DNA from: a virus
Length of the DNA stretch: 22,700 nt
IMG/VR virus record: IMGVR_UViG_3300027793_000296
Span: 1 to 22,700 of that record
Direction: 5' to 3' (one strand)
Positions 16,052 through 22,700 of the stretch are shown here, piece by piece (the first letter of the stretch is position 1; every line of letters starts with the position of its first letter). The position numbers and the translations under genes are program-made. Below the pieces are notes generated by a model. That model was not told the DNA's origin. It saw nothing but the letters and a program-made list of their open reading frames with translations, and made no database searches.

Positions 16052-17164
16052 TTAAGCTCCGGTCAATCTACTGATAATACCATTTAATTCTTGTAATGGT
16101 CTTATTACTCTACCATTGTTTAATAATCGTTTTACGCGATAAGAACCTGCAGTAGAAAACATATGTAAATCTCCACTTGGAGACATGATAATAGTTTGCC
16201 AATCACCTGATGGTAGAGTTTCATAACTTACCGTGTTTGTAAATGGATTATAGATTACCATTTGGTCGGTATTACCAACCGTATATATTAATCCATCAGC
16301 ACCAATAGCATAGTTGTTTGCTCTTGTATCAGTTACTCCACTCAATGCAATTGTTGCAGTATTTGTTCTTGGGTCTATTCTTACAATAGTATCTGATCCA
16401 TACGCAGGGAAACAATACAAAAACCCATTAGGGTGTTGTACTACATCTCTATAAAAATCAGAAACATCTGATTGGCCAGGTACTGCAACATATTCCATTG
16501 TATCAGTAAAAGGATTATAGCAGTGAATACCTGATGTTGTTCCTCCACCTCCACCGAAATATATTTTACCATTTACACCCATAGTTCCATTTTGTGGGTC
16601 ACCTACATAAGATGTTACTGCAGTATTGGTAATGGTTCCATTGAATAAATCCATTCTCATGAATTGACTTCCACCAATCCATCTACTACCATACGCATAT
16701 CTTCCATCAAATCCAACACCCCACCAAAATGAATAGTTTCCACCTGCTGAATAAGTTACTGAACCCGATGATGTATCATTAGTAGTATTTATTACTCTCA
16801 TTGCTGAAAATCCTGGTAGATAGGCCATCTTAGTTATTGGAGAATAAAATGCAGAATAACTTGCTAAATTACCACCTGCAGTAATAGTTGTTCTTGTATC
16901 AGTATATGTGTCAATTACTGTCACTATGTTAGAACCAGCATCAGCAGCAGCATATATCTTACCATTTTCAGCAAGAATACCGTGGTTTATTGCTCTACCA
17001 ATAGCTGTCATAGCAGTATTTGTGCCATAGACTGCACCATTACCACTACCTGATGTAAAATAAGATAATCCAGCTCTACACCATTGGTTTGATTCATATT
17101 CAGACCAATACTGTAAAGATTGTTGTGGGAAAGTTATATCCTCAAATGCTGCTGGTGCAATCAT
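16052..17164 (-). CDS. beta-propeller tail adhesin-like protein
   Basis: The protein has 370 residues. Repeats of about 40-50 residues with the pattern 'G-k-I-Y ... v-x-x-i-d/y-x-x-T-n-T' occur: NGKIYAAADAGS at 67-78, KMAYLPGFS, GRYAYGSRW, NGKIYFGGGGG, NGFLYCFPAYGS, GLIYTVGNTD and GDLHMFSTAG. NPFTDT and NPFTNT close two of the blades. This is a seven-blade propeller of the YVTN/NHL-like type. Phage propellers are usually interaction domains at the fibre tip. It begins 3 bases after the stop of the 1291-residue fibre gene, so it is probably its partner. The C-terminus (LQELNGIISRLTGA) is a short amphipathic helix that may attach it. An enzymatic role such as a lyase cannot be excluded, but no active-site residues are evident. 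Confidence 0.7.
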   Translation of the reverse strand: MIAPAAFEDITFPQQSLQYWSEYESNQWCRAGLSYFTSGSGNGAVYGTNTAMTAIGRAINHGILAENGKIYAAADAGSNIVTVIDTYTDTRTTITAGGNLASYSAFYSPITKMAYLPGFSAMRVINTTNDTSSGSVTYSAGGNYSFWWGVGFDGRYAYGSRWIGGSQFMRMDLFNGTITNTAVTSYVGDPQNGTMGVNGKIYFGGGGGTTSGIHCYNPFTDTMEYVAVPGQSDVSDFYRDVVQHPNGFLYCFPAYGSDTIVRIDPRTNTATIALSGVTDTRANNYAIGADGLIYTVGNTDQMVIYNPFTNTVSYETLPSGDWQTIIMSPSGDLHMFSTAGSYRVKRLLNNGRVIRPLQELNGIISRLTGA

Positions 17165-17167
17165 ATT

Positions 17168-20100
17168 TTATAGAAAGTTTTTAATTGAAGTTCCCAATAC
17201 ATTAGTTCCATCAAGTGATACAAATGTCAACAAATCTATTGCCGAACCAGTTGCAGTTGCTTGATAATCATTACCACCTGCAAATCTTACATTAGGTGAG
17301 AATGTTACTGAACCAGTTGCAGCACTAGCTGCTTGTGAAATTTGTATGTTTATAGTTTGTCCTGCCTTAATGTTAGTAGGTGTAAAGTGAGTTACTGAAC
17401 CAGTTGGTAGAGTAATCACAAACATATTACCATCATTAAAATTAACTGATGCAGTTTGTGAAGTAACTGAAAGTGTATTTACAAATCCACTCATTGAACC
17501 AGTTACTTGAAGTGCTCCCGAGATTGATGCAGTTCCACTAAAAGGGAATGCAGAACCTCCACCACCGAATGAACCAGTAGATACAGTAGTAGTTCTACCA
17601 CTAGCATCACCTACCCATACATATCCTTGTTGTAAAGATGATGTTAAAGTTCCAGTTATACCTACTGAACCAGTAAATTGTGTTTCACCTATTACTTGTA
17701 ATTCTACTGCAGCAGATGATGAGAGTACAAGTGAACCAGTAATGGTTGTACTTCCACTTACATTCAATGTACCTTCTACAAATGTGTTAGAACCTGAATC
17801 AACTAATAAACCAGTCTTTCTTGTTCCAGTAGCAGTACCAGTTCCTACTGCAAATACAATGTCACTTGTTTTATTTCTTATACCATCATTAGCATTAAAT
17901 CTACCAACGAATGCAGAACCTATACTTGTTGTATCACTTGTTAATGATGAACCAGTTACTGCTAAATTAGCACCAAGTATTGCAGTTGCAGATAAATGTG
18001 TGTATGCGTTAGTTCCACTTGTTCTTGCTAAATCTGCATTTATATGTGCAGCATTGGAAATACCATATGAAATGTTTCCTTGAAATGCTGCATTATTAGT
18101 TGTTCCTGCTGGATTTGCTCCTTGGACAGTTAGATTTGTAAATTGAACTCCACCTACTAAATTATTATTTACTGTTGGTTGACCAGTACCAGCAGCAGTA
18201 GTAAAGTGGTTATTTGCAATAATGAATGAACCAGCATTAACTATGTTATTTTGAAATGCTAATGATGAACTATTCATCGTTGCCTGCATTGCACCATTTA
18301 CTATGTTATTAGTTGCAGAAGGTGTTGTAGCTAAAGTTGGTAAAGCAGCATTAGCACTTGCTCCAAAAGTCATAGTTCCAATTACCTGATTACCAGTAAA
18401 TGTAAAGTTCGGTGTTCTTGTAAGGTCATTTACACCTGCTTGACCAAGGTTCAAAGTTCCAAATATAGCGTTATTACTAATGGTAAATAAACTACCCGTA
18501 ATAGGTCCTCTAACAGTTGTTGTACCACTACCGAAGTAGTTAGATGCCATTGTTATAGGGGTTGTCATAGAACCAGTCACTTGTGGCATGCCGGTTGCAC
18601 TATTTACTATATTATTACTTCCAACTATTCTTTTGTAATCTGCAGTTGGTGCACTTGGATTGGTAAATATGTTATTACTACCACTTATGGTTGTATCGGT
18701 AGTATTATTATTATTCTTAAAAATTATATTTACTTGATTACCTGCAGATGCAGTAAGGTGTGAAGATGCAGATGTAAATGTTTTTGCAACCAACATCAAT
18801 GAACCTGATGCATCTGAAAGGGTTATAGTATTACCTGATGCATCTATCAAGGTTTGATCTCCAGTAAATGTGTTAGAACCAGTAGTTGCATAACTTCCAG
18901 TTACTGATTGTAAATTATCTACTTCACTTTGTAATGATGCGGTAGTAAGTTCTATATTATCTAATCTACCATCTACCGATTCGGTAAATGAGTTAAATGA
19001 TGAAGTAGTTGCAAAGGTTGCATTCAATACTTCTTGAGATGCAGTAAATGCATTCAATGGTCCTAAATCACTATTGATTAAAGGTGCATTACCATTTACC
19101 AATAACGAACCAGTTATTTGTGTAGCAGAGTTTATAGAGACAGTAGAACCATCATCACTAATGTTAGAATCTAATAAGTGATGTCCTCCATCTCCTTTTT
19201 GTATTCTATTATTTGTTGGATATGATGGAGAACCTTTTGTTGCATAATCTGGTCCAAATAATGCAACTCCAAAGTTTAATGGGTCTGAACCAGTATATTC
19301 ATAAAACCAATCGTTGGTTAAACCATCAAATTGGAATGATGCAGTAGTATTAGCAGAACCTGAATCCTGAACTATAATACCAGCATATCTTTCAGTTGGT
19401 GTATCGTTATTCAATACAATAAACGCATCACCGATAATCTTTGCAGAACCAGTTACTGATTCAAGATATGCAATAGATGCAGTTCCATTTACTGCAATGT
19501 TATTAAATGTTTGAGTTCCAGTAAATGTATTATCTTGGTTAAAGATATAAGATGATAATGAACCACTTGTTACTGCAACCGGTACTCCATTACTATTACC
19601 TACCCACACATATCCTTGTTGGATGTTCGGTAATCCATCTGCAACTTGATTGAATACAATACCTCTACCATTTGTAGCTTCTAATGTTACAACACCTAAT
19701 ACTTGAACCGATGCAGAACCAGTTGGTCTTGTTGCAGTATAACCACCACCAGGTGCTAGGTAAATAACAGTACCTGCAGGAAATCCATTTGTATTTACAT
19801 TTTGAATTTCACCACTAATTATTGCAGTTCCAGTTGCAGCAGGTGCAAGAGTTGTATCATACGCAATTAAAGTTGCTGGTCTTCTTAGTGGATTGTTAGC
19901 ATCTGCTCTAAACACATTTGCATTATCACCAGTTGAACCTGAAACGAATAGAGGAGTTCCTCTTGTAATTGCTACTGAATCAACATTACGAATGTTTTGG
20001 TGAAGGGTTTTAACCCAATCAAACGAAAGATTACCTGCACCATCAGTTGATAAGAACTGGTCTAATACACCATCAGTATAAGTTGTATCTTGTAATACTA

Positions 20101-21043
20101 CTTGTGATGAGCCAGAAACAGTCCCTGCAGGTAATGCTGAAACAACTTGTGCAGAGCCTGATATAGTTCCACTTGGCAATAACGGAGTTATTTGTGCTGC
20201 ACCACTTACAATACCTGATGGTACATTTGATAATCCAGTATAAGATACTTGAGATGATCCTGATACAATACCACTTGGTATATTACTAATTTGTGGGTAG
20301 TTGATTTGGGATGAACCTGATACAACACCACTTGGTAAAAGAGGAGTTATTTGTGCTGCACCACTTACAATACCTGATGGTAAATCAAGAGTTACATTGG
20401 TATCACCACTTGCATTACTATAAGTTAATGTTAAAGGTGTTAGAGGATTATTTTGTATATCGGTAATAAATGAACCAGTATCAATAATACTTCCACTTAC
20501 ATCAGGTATATTTACTGCAAAGGTAGAACTATCACCTTTTGTAAAAGTTAGATTTCTTGTGTTATTATTAAATGATGCAGTAATTACTGATGAACCAGTT
20601 ACTGATGAACTAACAAATCCTAATGCAGTAAGTTGTCCTGAACCTGAAACTATACCACTTGGTATATTACTAATTTGTGGGTAGTTTATTTGCGATGAAC
20701 CTGACACTACGCCACTTGGTAAAACACTACCACTGGCATCAGGTATATTCACAGCAAATGTAGAACCATCACCTTTTGTAAAGGTTAGGTTTCGTGTTCC
20801 ATCGTTAAATGATGCAGTAGTAAGTAATGAACCAGTATCGGTTGAACCACCACTACCAGTCACATTATTGATTCGTGTATCAAAAGATGCAGAATCAATT
20901 GTATATTTTTCTTGATTGACAGTTGAGTCAATCATGTTTTCATTGAATGTTCGTAAAGCAGTTGGAGTAATCAATCCCGCATTGTTATTTGGGAATGACA
21001 TATTATTTTCTACTTTGAGAGCTTGTTTAGTTAATTCACTCAT
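17168..21043 (-). CDS. long repetitive tail fibre protein
   Basis: The protein has 1291 residues and is very rich in Ser, Gly, Thr and Asn. Residues 1-100 form the N-terminal part (MSFPNNNAGLITPTALRTFN). Residues 85-340 carry repeats of LPSGVVSGSSQINYPQISNI type. Residues 355-475 form a domain with RGTPLFVSG, GEIQNVNTNGFPAGTVIYLAPG and QQGYVWVG, and 520-640 a domain with AGIIVQDSGS and GGHHLLDSNISDDG, both typical of fibre shafts. Residues 780-1000 form an Asn-ladder region (SNNIFTN, GNQVIG, NNIVNG, QNNIVNAG) that looks like a right-handed beta-helix. A second QQGYVWVG lies near 1140, and a terminal beta-domain at 1195-1291 has GQTINIQISQA and LLTFVSLDG. It probably binds the host surface. 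No S74 peptidase is visible. Confidence 0.8.
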   Translation of the reverse strand: MSELTKQALKVENNMSFPNNNAGLITPTALRTFNENMIDSTVNQEKYTIDSASFDTRINNVTGSGGSTDTGSLLTTASFNDGTRNLTFTKGDGSTFAVNIPDASGSVLPSGVVSGSSQINYPQISNIPSGIVSGSGQLTALGFVSSSVTGSSVITASFNNNTRNLTFTKGDSSTFAVNIPDVSGSIIDTGSFITDIQNNPLTPLTLTYSNASGDTNVTLDLPSGIVSGAAQITPLLPSGVVSGSSQINYPQISNIPSGIVSGSSQVSYTGLSNVPSGIVSGAAQITPLLPSGTISGSAQVVSALPAGTVSGSSQVVLQDTTYTDGVLDQFLSTDGAGNLSFDWVKTLHQNIRNVDSVAITRGTPLFVSGSTGDNANVFRADANNPLRRPATLIAYDTTLAPAATGTAIISGEIQNVNTNGFPAGTVIYLAPGGGYTATRPTGSASVQVLGVVTLEATNGRGIVFNQVADGLPNIQQGYVWVGNSNGVPVAVTSGSLSSYIFNQDNTFTGTQTFNNIAVNGTASIAYLESVTGSAKIIGDAFIVLNNDTPTERYAGIIVQDSGSANTTASFQFDGLTNDWFYEYTGSDPLNFGVALFGPDYATKGSPSYPTNNRIQKGDGGHHLLDSNISDDGSTVSINSATQITGSLLVNGNAPLINSDLGPLNAFTASQEVLNATFATTSSFNSFTESVDGRLDNIELTTASLQSEVDNLQSVTGSYATTGSNTFTGDQTLIDASGNTITLSDASGSLMLVAKTFTSASSHLTASAGNQVNIIFKNNNNTTDTTISGSNNIFTNPSAPTADYKRIVGSNNIVNSATGMPQVTGSMTTPITMASNYFGSGTTTVRGPITGSLFTISNNAIFGTLNLGQAGVNDLTRTPNFTFTGNQVIGTMTFGASANAALPTLATTPSATNNIVNGAMQATMNSSSLAFQNNIVNAGSFIIANNHFTTAAGTGQPTVNNNLVGGVQFTNLTVQGANPAGTTNNAAFQGNISYGISNAAHINADLARTSGTNAYTHLSATAILGANLAVTGSSLTSDTTSIGSAFVGRFNANDGIRNKTSDIVFAVGTGTATGTRKTGLLVDSGSNTFVEGTLNVSGSTTITGSLVLSSSAAVELQVIGETQFTGSVGITGTLTSSLQQGYVWVGDASGRTTTVSTGSFGGGGSAFPFSGTASISGALQVTGSMSGFVNTLSVTSQTASVNFNDGNMFVITLPTGSVTHFTPTNIKAGQTINIQISQAASAATGSVTFSPNVRFAGGNDYQATATGSAIDLLTFVSLDGTNVLGTSIKNFL
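20184..20223 (-). repeat. 40-bp perfect direct repeat in the fibre gene, copy 1
   Basis: It is identical to 20343-20382 (plus strand starts ggagttatttgtgctgcacc). It encodes 'LPSGIVSGAAQITP'-type residues. The spacing is 159 bases, which is 53 codons and in frame. Confidence 0.85.
20271..20340 (-). repeat. 70-bp direct repeat in the fibre gene, copy 1
   Basis: It matches 20655-20724 with five mismatches in 70 bases. It encodes the 'LPSGVVSGSSQINYPQISN' unit. The copies are 384 bases (128 codons) apart and in frame. Confidence 0.85.
20343..20382 (-). repeat. 40-bp perfect direct repeat in the fibre gene, copy 2
   Basis: Identical to 20184-20223. Recombination between the copies would remove 53 codons without breaking the frame. 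Confidence 0.85.
20655..20724 (-). repeat. 70-bp direct repeat in the fibre gene, copy 2
   Basis: This is the partner of 20271-20340. The flanking segment 20736-20820 is also similar to 20499-20583, so two overlapping repeat periods exist in this shaft region. Confidence 0.85.
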
Positions 21044-21057
21044 ATCGTTTATATATC

Positions 21058-21354
21058 CTATTCGTTGTTGATTACTATATCGTATCCTTCGTTATATCCA
21101 TTATCAAATCCACCACCTTTAGTTCTTACTGGTGATTGAATAACACCGATACCTTGCTCCATTAATGCTCCATTGCAACATTTCACATGGTAGATGTCCT
21201 CGTGAAGACAAAGACAACCTCTACGAGAGTTTTTTGGTGAAGATAAACCTTGTGTAGGTCCAATGTACACACCACTAGCATTCTCTCTATTTACAGAGTA
21301 TCGTAGATTCCCATTGCGTGAATTACTCCACTTACTATTTGACCAGATTGCCAT
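21058..21354 (-). CDS. small Cys-rich conserved phage protein
   Basis: The protein has 98 residues: MAIWSNSKWSNSRNGNLRYS, then YIGPTQGLSSP, then RRGCLCLHEDIYHVKCCNGA (45-64). It ends in a Gly/Asn/Asp tail with GGGFDNGYNEGYD. C47, C49, C59 and C60 with H51 and H56 between them make a compact cluster that could hold zinc or form disulfides. I recall similar short proteins ('RRGCLC...KCC...QGIG') next to fibre genes in related phages, but know no function. It precedes the fibre gene by 14 bases, follows a promoter-like element, and has a fair Shine-Dalgarno-like AAAGGA about nine bases before its ATG, unlike most genes here. A structural or fibre-attachment role is possible. Confidence 0.6.
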   Translation of the reverse strand: MAIWSNSKWSNSRNGNLRYSVNRENASGVYIGPTQGLSSPKNSRRGCLCLHEDIYHVKCCNGALMEQGIGVIQSPVRTKGGGFDNGYNEGYDIVINNE

Positions 21355-21364
21355 ATATAAAAAT

Positions 21365-21388
21365 CCTTTTAGATATATAACACAAATT
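21365..21388 (-). promoter_or_regulatory. promoter-like GTGTTATATAT element before the Cys-rich gene
   Basis: The minus strand reads AATTTGTGTTATATATCTAA followed by AAGG, in the 51-base gap before the 98-residue gene. The word GTGTTATATAT is shared exactly with the element at 13598-13620. It may start the fibre and head transcript. Confidence 0.4.
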
Positions 21389-21405
21389 GGGGTAAAAAGT
21401 GTAGA

Positions 21406-21666
21406 TTACTTAATACCCCTCATTGCATCTTTATGCATCATTGATTCTAATAAGGATTTGTCTGATTTATATGCTAAGAATAAAAGACATTGTTCTAATG
21501 GTAGATTAGTTACTTCATCAATTTTTTGTATGTCTCCATTTGCGAGTTCAAAGATTGACGTATAGCCTTTCCACTTCTTTCCAAAATTAATTTGATGTTG
21601 GGAGGAAGACCCGTCAGATTCGTAAATTTCAGGGTATAATTCAGCAAGTCCATTTGCAAATTGATA
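21406..21666 (-). CDS. -1 frame extension of the terminase-proximal gene (frameshift product)
   Basis: This is the second half of a probable fusion, not an independent gene. Read in the -1 frame after the T9 run, it adds 86 residues (YQFANGLAELYPEIYESD, then NFGKKWKGYTSIFELANGD, then LPLEQCLLFLAYKSDKS) to the first 168 of the 219-residue product, giving 254 residues. The 'FGKKW-x-Y-x-S-I-x-x-L-a-x-G-D' and 'D-E-V-T-x-L-x-L-x-x-C-L-x-F-L' patterns look like a conserved C-terminal domain of phage proteins of this type, which argues that this frame is translated. An ATG at 21678 (MVFFYQF) also exists just before the T run, but a start there would lack the N-terminal domain. Either -1 ribosomal frameshifting, transcription slippage or an assembly error in the T run explains it. 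Confidence 0.65.
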   Translation of the reverse strand, partial: YQFANGLAELYPEIYESDGSSSQHQINFGKKWKGYTSIFELANGDIQKIDEVTNLPLEQCLLFLAYKSDKSLLESMMHKDAMRGIK

Positions 21667-22169
21667 AAAAAAAACCATGCTCCGAAATGAACATCCATAC
21701 CTACATCTAAAAATAACTCATCATCTATCTCTCCCTGATAGGATGAAATCTCATATCTTTCTTTTTTCTTTCTTATTACTGGTCTGTAAAGTATTGACAT
21801 AATCTTAGCCCAGTTAGTATCAATTCCTAATGTATCATATTTAGTTATATCTAAATACGCACCATAACTAATCTTGGATAGGTTTGGTTCAAACCCATAC
21901 TCTATACCATCTATTGTGATTAGTCTTTGTAGTGGTAATTCCTGATTTAACATCAATGCATCCAAACTTCTTTTAATCTTCTCATGTGATTCGTGTGTCA
22001 TACTCAAAATCACATCCACACTAATACCACACAAGTGATGCATAGTATAATGGAATTGTGCCATAGGGTCATCCTCATGGTTTTGTAAATCTCTTTGTAA
22101 TTCCAAATACTTTCGTAATGTTATATCTTTCCAACTATCGGGTAGATTAATGTTTATTTCTTGTCTCAT
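21510..22169 (-). CDS. conserved phage protein, zero-frame product (tail chaperone-like layout)
   Basis: The zero-frame product has 219 residues. The N-terminal part MRQEININLPDSWKDITLRK, the middle IEYGFEPNLSKISYGAYLD, IMSILYRPVI and the helix HFGAWFFF at 161-168 form a pattern I know from conserved proteins in environmental and Bacteroidota-type phages. After residue 168 the zero frame adds 51 residues (INLQMDLLNYTLKFTNLTG...), which look less conserved than the alternative -1 frame. Two products sharing an N-terminus, in about the same size ratio as lambda G/GT, is the hallmark of tail assembly chaperones. Here, however, the gene sits beside the terminase and far from the tape measure, so the name is uncertain. 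It starts one base after the previous stop (TAAAATG). Confidence 0.7.
   Translation of the reverse strand: MRQEININLPDSWKDITLRKYLELQRDLQNHEDDPMAQFHYTMHHLCGISVDVILSMTHESHEKIKRSLDALMLNQELPLQRLITIDGIEYGFEPNLSKISYGAYLDITKYDTLGIDTNWAKIMSILYRPVIRKKKERYEISSYQGEIDDELFLDVGMDVHFGAWFFFINLQMDLLNYTLKFTNLTGLPPNIKLILERSGKAIRQSLNSQMETYKKLMK
21666..21674 (-). other. T9 slippery run, probable -1 frameshift site
   Basis: On the coding strand the run is TGG TTT TTT TTT ATC in zero frame. It contains T TTT TTT, a legitimate X-XXY-YYZ heptamer that allows both tRNAs to re-pair after slipping back one base, so the next codon becomes TAT. I see no convincing downstream stem or pseudoknot: only a loopless ATTTGCAAAT palindrome and a weak ACCC/GGGT pairing. 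Without an inducing structure, transcription slippage on nine T is an equal candidate. Confidence 0.6.
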
Positions 22170-22170
22170 T

Positions 22171-22389
22171 TTAATTTAAGTTTATATATCCAAAACCACT
22201 TTCTGCTACTCTTTCTTCCAATACTCTAATGTATTGATTTGCTCTTCGTAATTCTGCTTCTCGTTTCTTCACCATTGCATCCATTGTAATTACTTTTGCT
22301 CGTAATTCTTCATTCTCTTCTCGTAGTGATTGTGTAAATAGGATTAAATCTCTTAATTCCGTTTCACTCCATGATTTATCTTCTTTCAT
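22171..22389 (-). CDS. small coiled-coil hypothetical protein
   Basis: The protein has 72 residues and is nearly all helix: ELRDLILFTQSLREENEELR, then MDAMVKKREAELRRANQYIR and VLEERVAE. Leu, Ile and Val recur at heptad positions, so it probably forms a parallel dimer or bundle. It starts one base after the terminase stop (TAATATG) and ends one base before the next start, so it is coupled to both. It is not a typical small terminase, which normally precedes the large subunit and has a helix-turn-helix domain. I do not recognise a family; a DNA-packaging or assembly accessory role is conceivable from position only. Confidence 0.6.
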   Translation of the reverse strand: MKEDKSWSETELRDLILFTQSLREENEELRAKVITMDAMVKKREAELRRANQYIRVLEERVAESGFGYINLN

Positions 22390-22390
22390 A

Positions 22391-22700
22391 TTATCTTATA
22401 CTGATTGAGTATTTTCCCTTGTGTTGTTGTTTGATTGATAACTTGGACATTGCCACATAGCGTAATGCATCAAGTGTGTGGTCAAATCCATCTTGTGGTG
22501 TATCAGTTACATAACCATATTTGTCTGTCACATACTCGTATCCATACATCTCGTTTATTATATTTTGTGAGCGTTTTGTTATGTGTAGTTTATAGTTTTG
22601 TAATACACCTATACCAAACTTTCTACTATCAGGACCTTTCACTACTGCCTTTGCATTGAAACCTGAACGATATAGTTCTTCTATGTTTCTTGGTTCTGCA
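22391..22700 (-). CDS. terminase large subunit, C-terminal end (runs off the window)
   Basis: The open frame continues past the right edge; 102 C-terminal residues are visible, starting AEPRNIEELYRSGFNAKAV. The pattern 'EP-x-x-I-e-E-L-x-x-x-G-f-n-a' then VVKGPDSRKFGIGVLQNYKL, HITKRSQNIINEMYGYEY and GFDHTLDALRYVAMSKL is the end of the RNase H-like nuclease domain of PBSX-type large terminases. The Asp in DHTLDALRY is the position of the last metal-binding carboxylate. The enzyme cuts concatemeric DNA and, with its ATPase domain (outside the window), packs it through the portal. The apparent GTG start at 22642 is internal. The stop is one base before the coiled-coil gene. Confidence 0.88.
   Translation of the reverse strand, partial: AEPRNIEELYRSGFNAKAVVKGPDSRKFGIGVLQNYKLHITKRSQNIINEMYGYEYVTDKYGYVTDTPQDGFDHTLDALRYVAMSKLSIKQQHKGKYSISIR

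Noticed and set aside
17165-17170. Fibre and propeller genes are also in the same frame across one TAA and one codon
   Set aside because: Unlike the Thr-linker pair, the fibre ends in a complete beta domain and the propeller has its own normal start; same frame by chance is one in three.
6100-20720. Frequent plus-strand word GAACCTGATG across many genes, resembling an uptake or recognition repeat
   Set aside because: It encodes Ser-Gly-Ser or Ser-Ser-Gly-Ser in the minus frame of Ser/Gly-rich virion proteins; codon preference explains it.
21389-21419. Inverted repeat GGGGTA/TACCCC after the frameshift gene, possible terminator
   Set aside because: The stem is only six pairs with a 19-base loop and no T run follows on the minus strand, so it does not look like a terminator.
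1-22700. Diversity-generating retroelement, given the variable-looking adhesins
   Set aside because: No reverse transcriptase, template repeat or C-type-lectin variable region is visible; the repeats found are tandem shaft or linker units.

Overview
The window is one continuous stretch of the structural region of a tailed dsDNA phage (Caudoviricetes), or of a prophage. Every convincing gene lies on the minus strand, so transcription runs from high to low coordinates. It reads from the end of the large terminase (22.7 kb) to the first third of the tape measure protein (1 kb). No sheath gene is visible between the tail-tube candidate and the tape measure, so a siphovirus-like tail is more likely than a contractile one. 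The DNA is AT-rich, and most starts have an A/T-rich leader instead of a clear Shine-Dalgarno sequence. That, together with the style of the tail proteins, suggests a host in the Bacteroidota. The host call is an inference. No tRNA, integrase, CRISPR array, reverse transcriptase or insertion sequence is visible.

Layout in transcription order. (1) 22700-21406: terminase C-terminus, a small coiled-coil protein, and a gene whose second half lies in the -1 frame after a run of nine T; this looks like a programmed frameshift. (2) 21354-16052: an adhesin block holding a small Cys-rich protein, a 1291-residue repetitive tail fibre and a beta-propeller protein. It sits unusually between the terminase and the capsid genes. 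(3) 15994-13690: scaffold-like acidic protein, major capsid protein and tail-tube-like protein, closed by a clear rho-independent terminator at 13639-13664. (4) 13575-10364: a conserved unknown, the portal, and three small connector or tail-completion proteins in tight tandem. (5) 10310-3881: four large tail or tail-tip proteins. The last two (583 and 456 residues) consist of compact modules joined by nearly pure threonine linkers. (6) 3864-1434: three overlapping genes that look like GT-A-fold glycosyltransferases. (7) 1405-1: a 49-residue overlapping ORF and the start of the tape measure protein.

The most interesting reading is that regions 5 and 6 form one system. Two virion proteins carry mucin-like Thr/Ala/Pro linkers, and the next three genes encode leaderless, translationally coupled glycosyltransferase-like proteins. 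This suggests that the phage O-glycosylates its own tail appendage in the host cytoplasm. The two Thr-linker genes are also in the same frame, separated by a single TAA and four sense codons. The first ends in a bare Thr linker with no domain after it, so they may be a split gene or a readthrough pair. All product names come from reading the sequence and recalling families; no database search was run.
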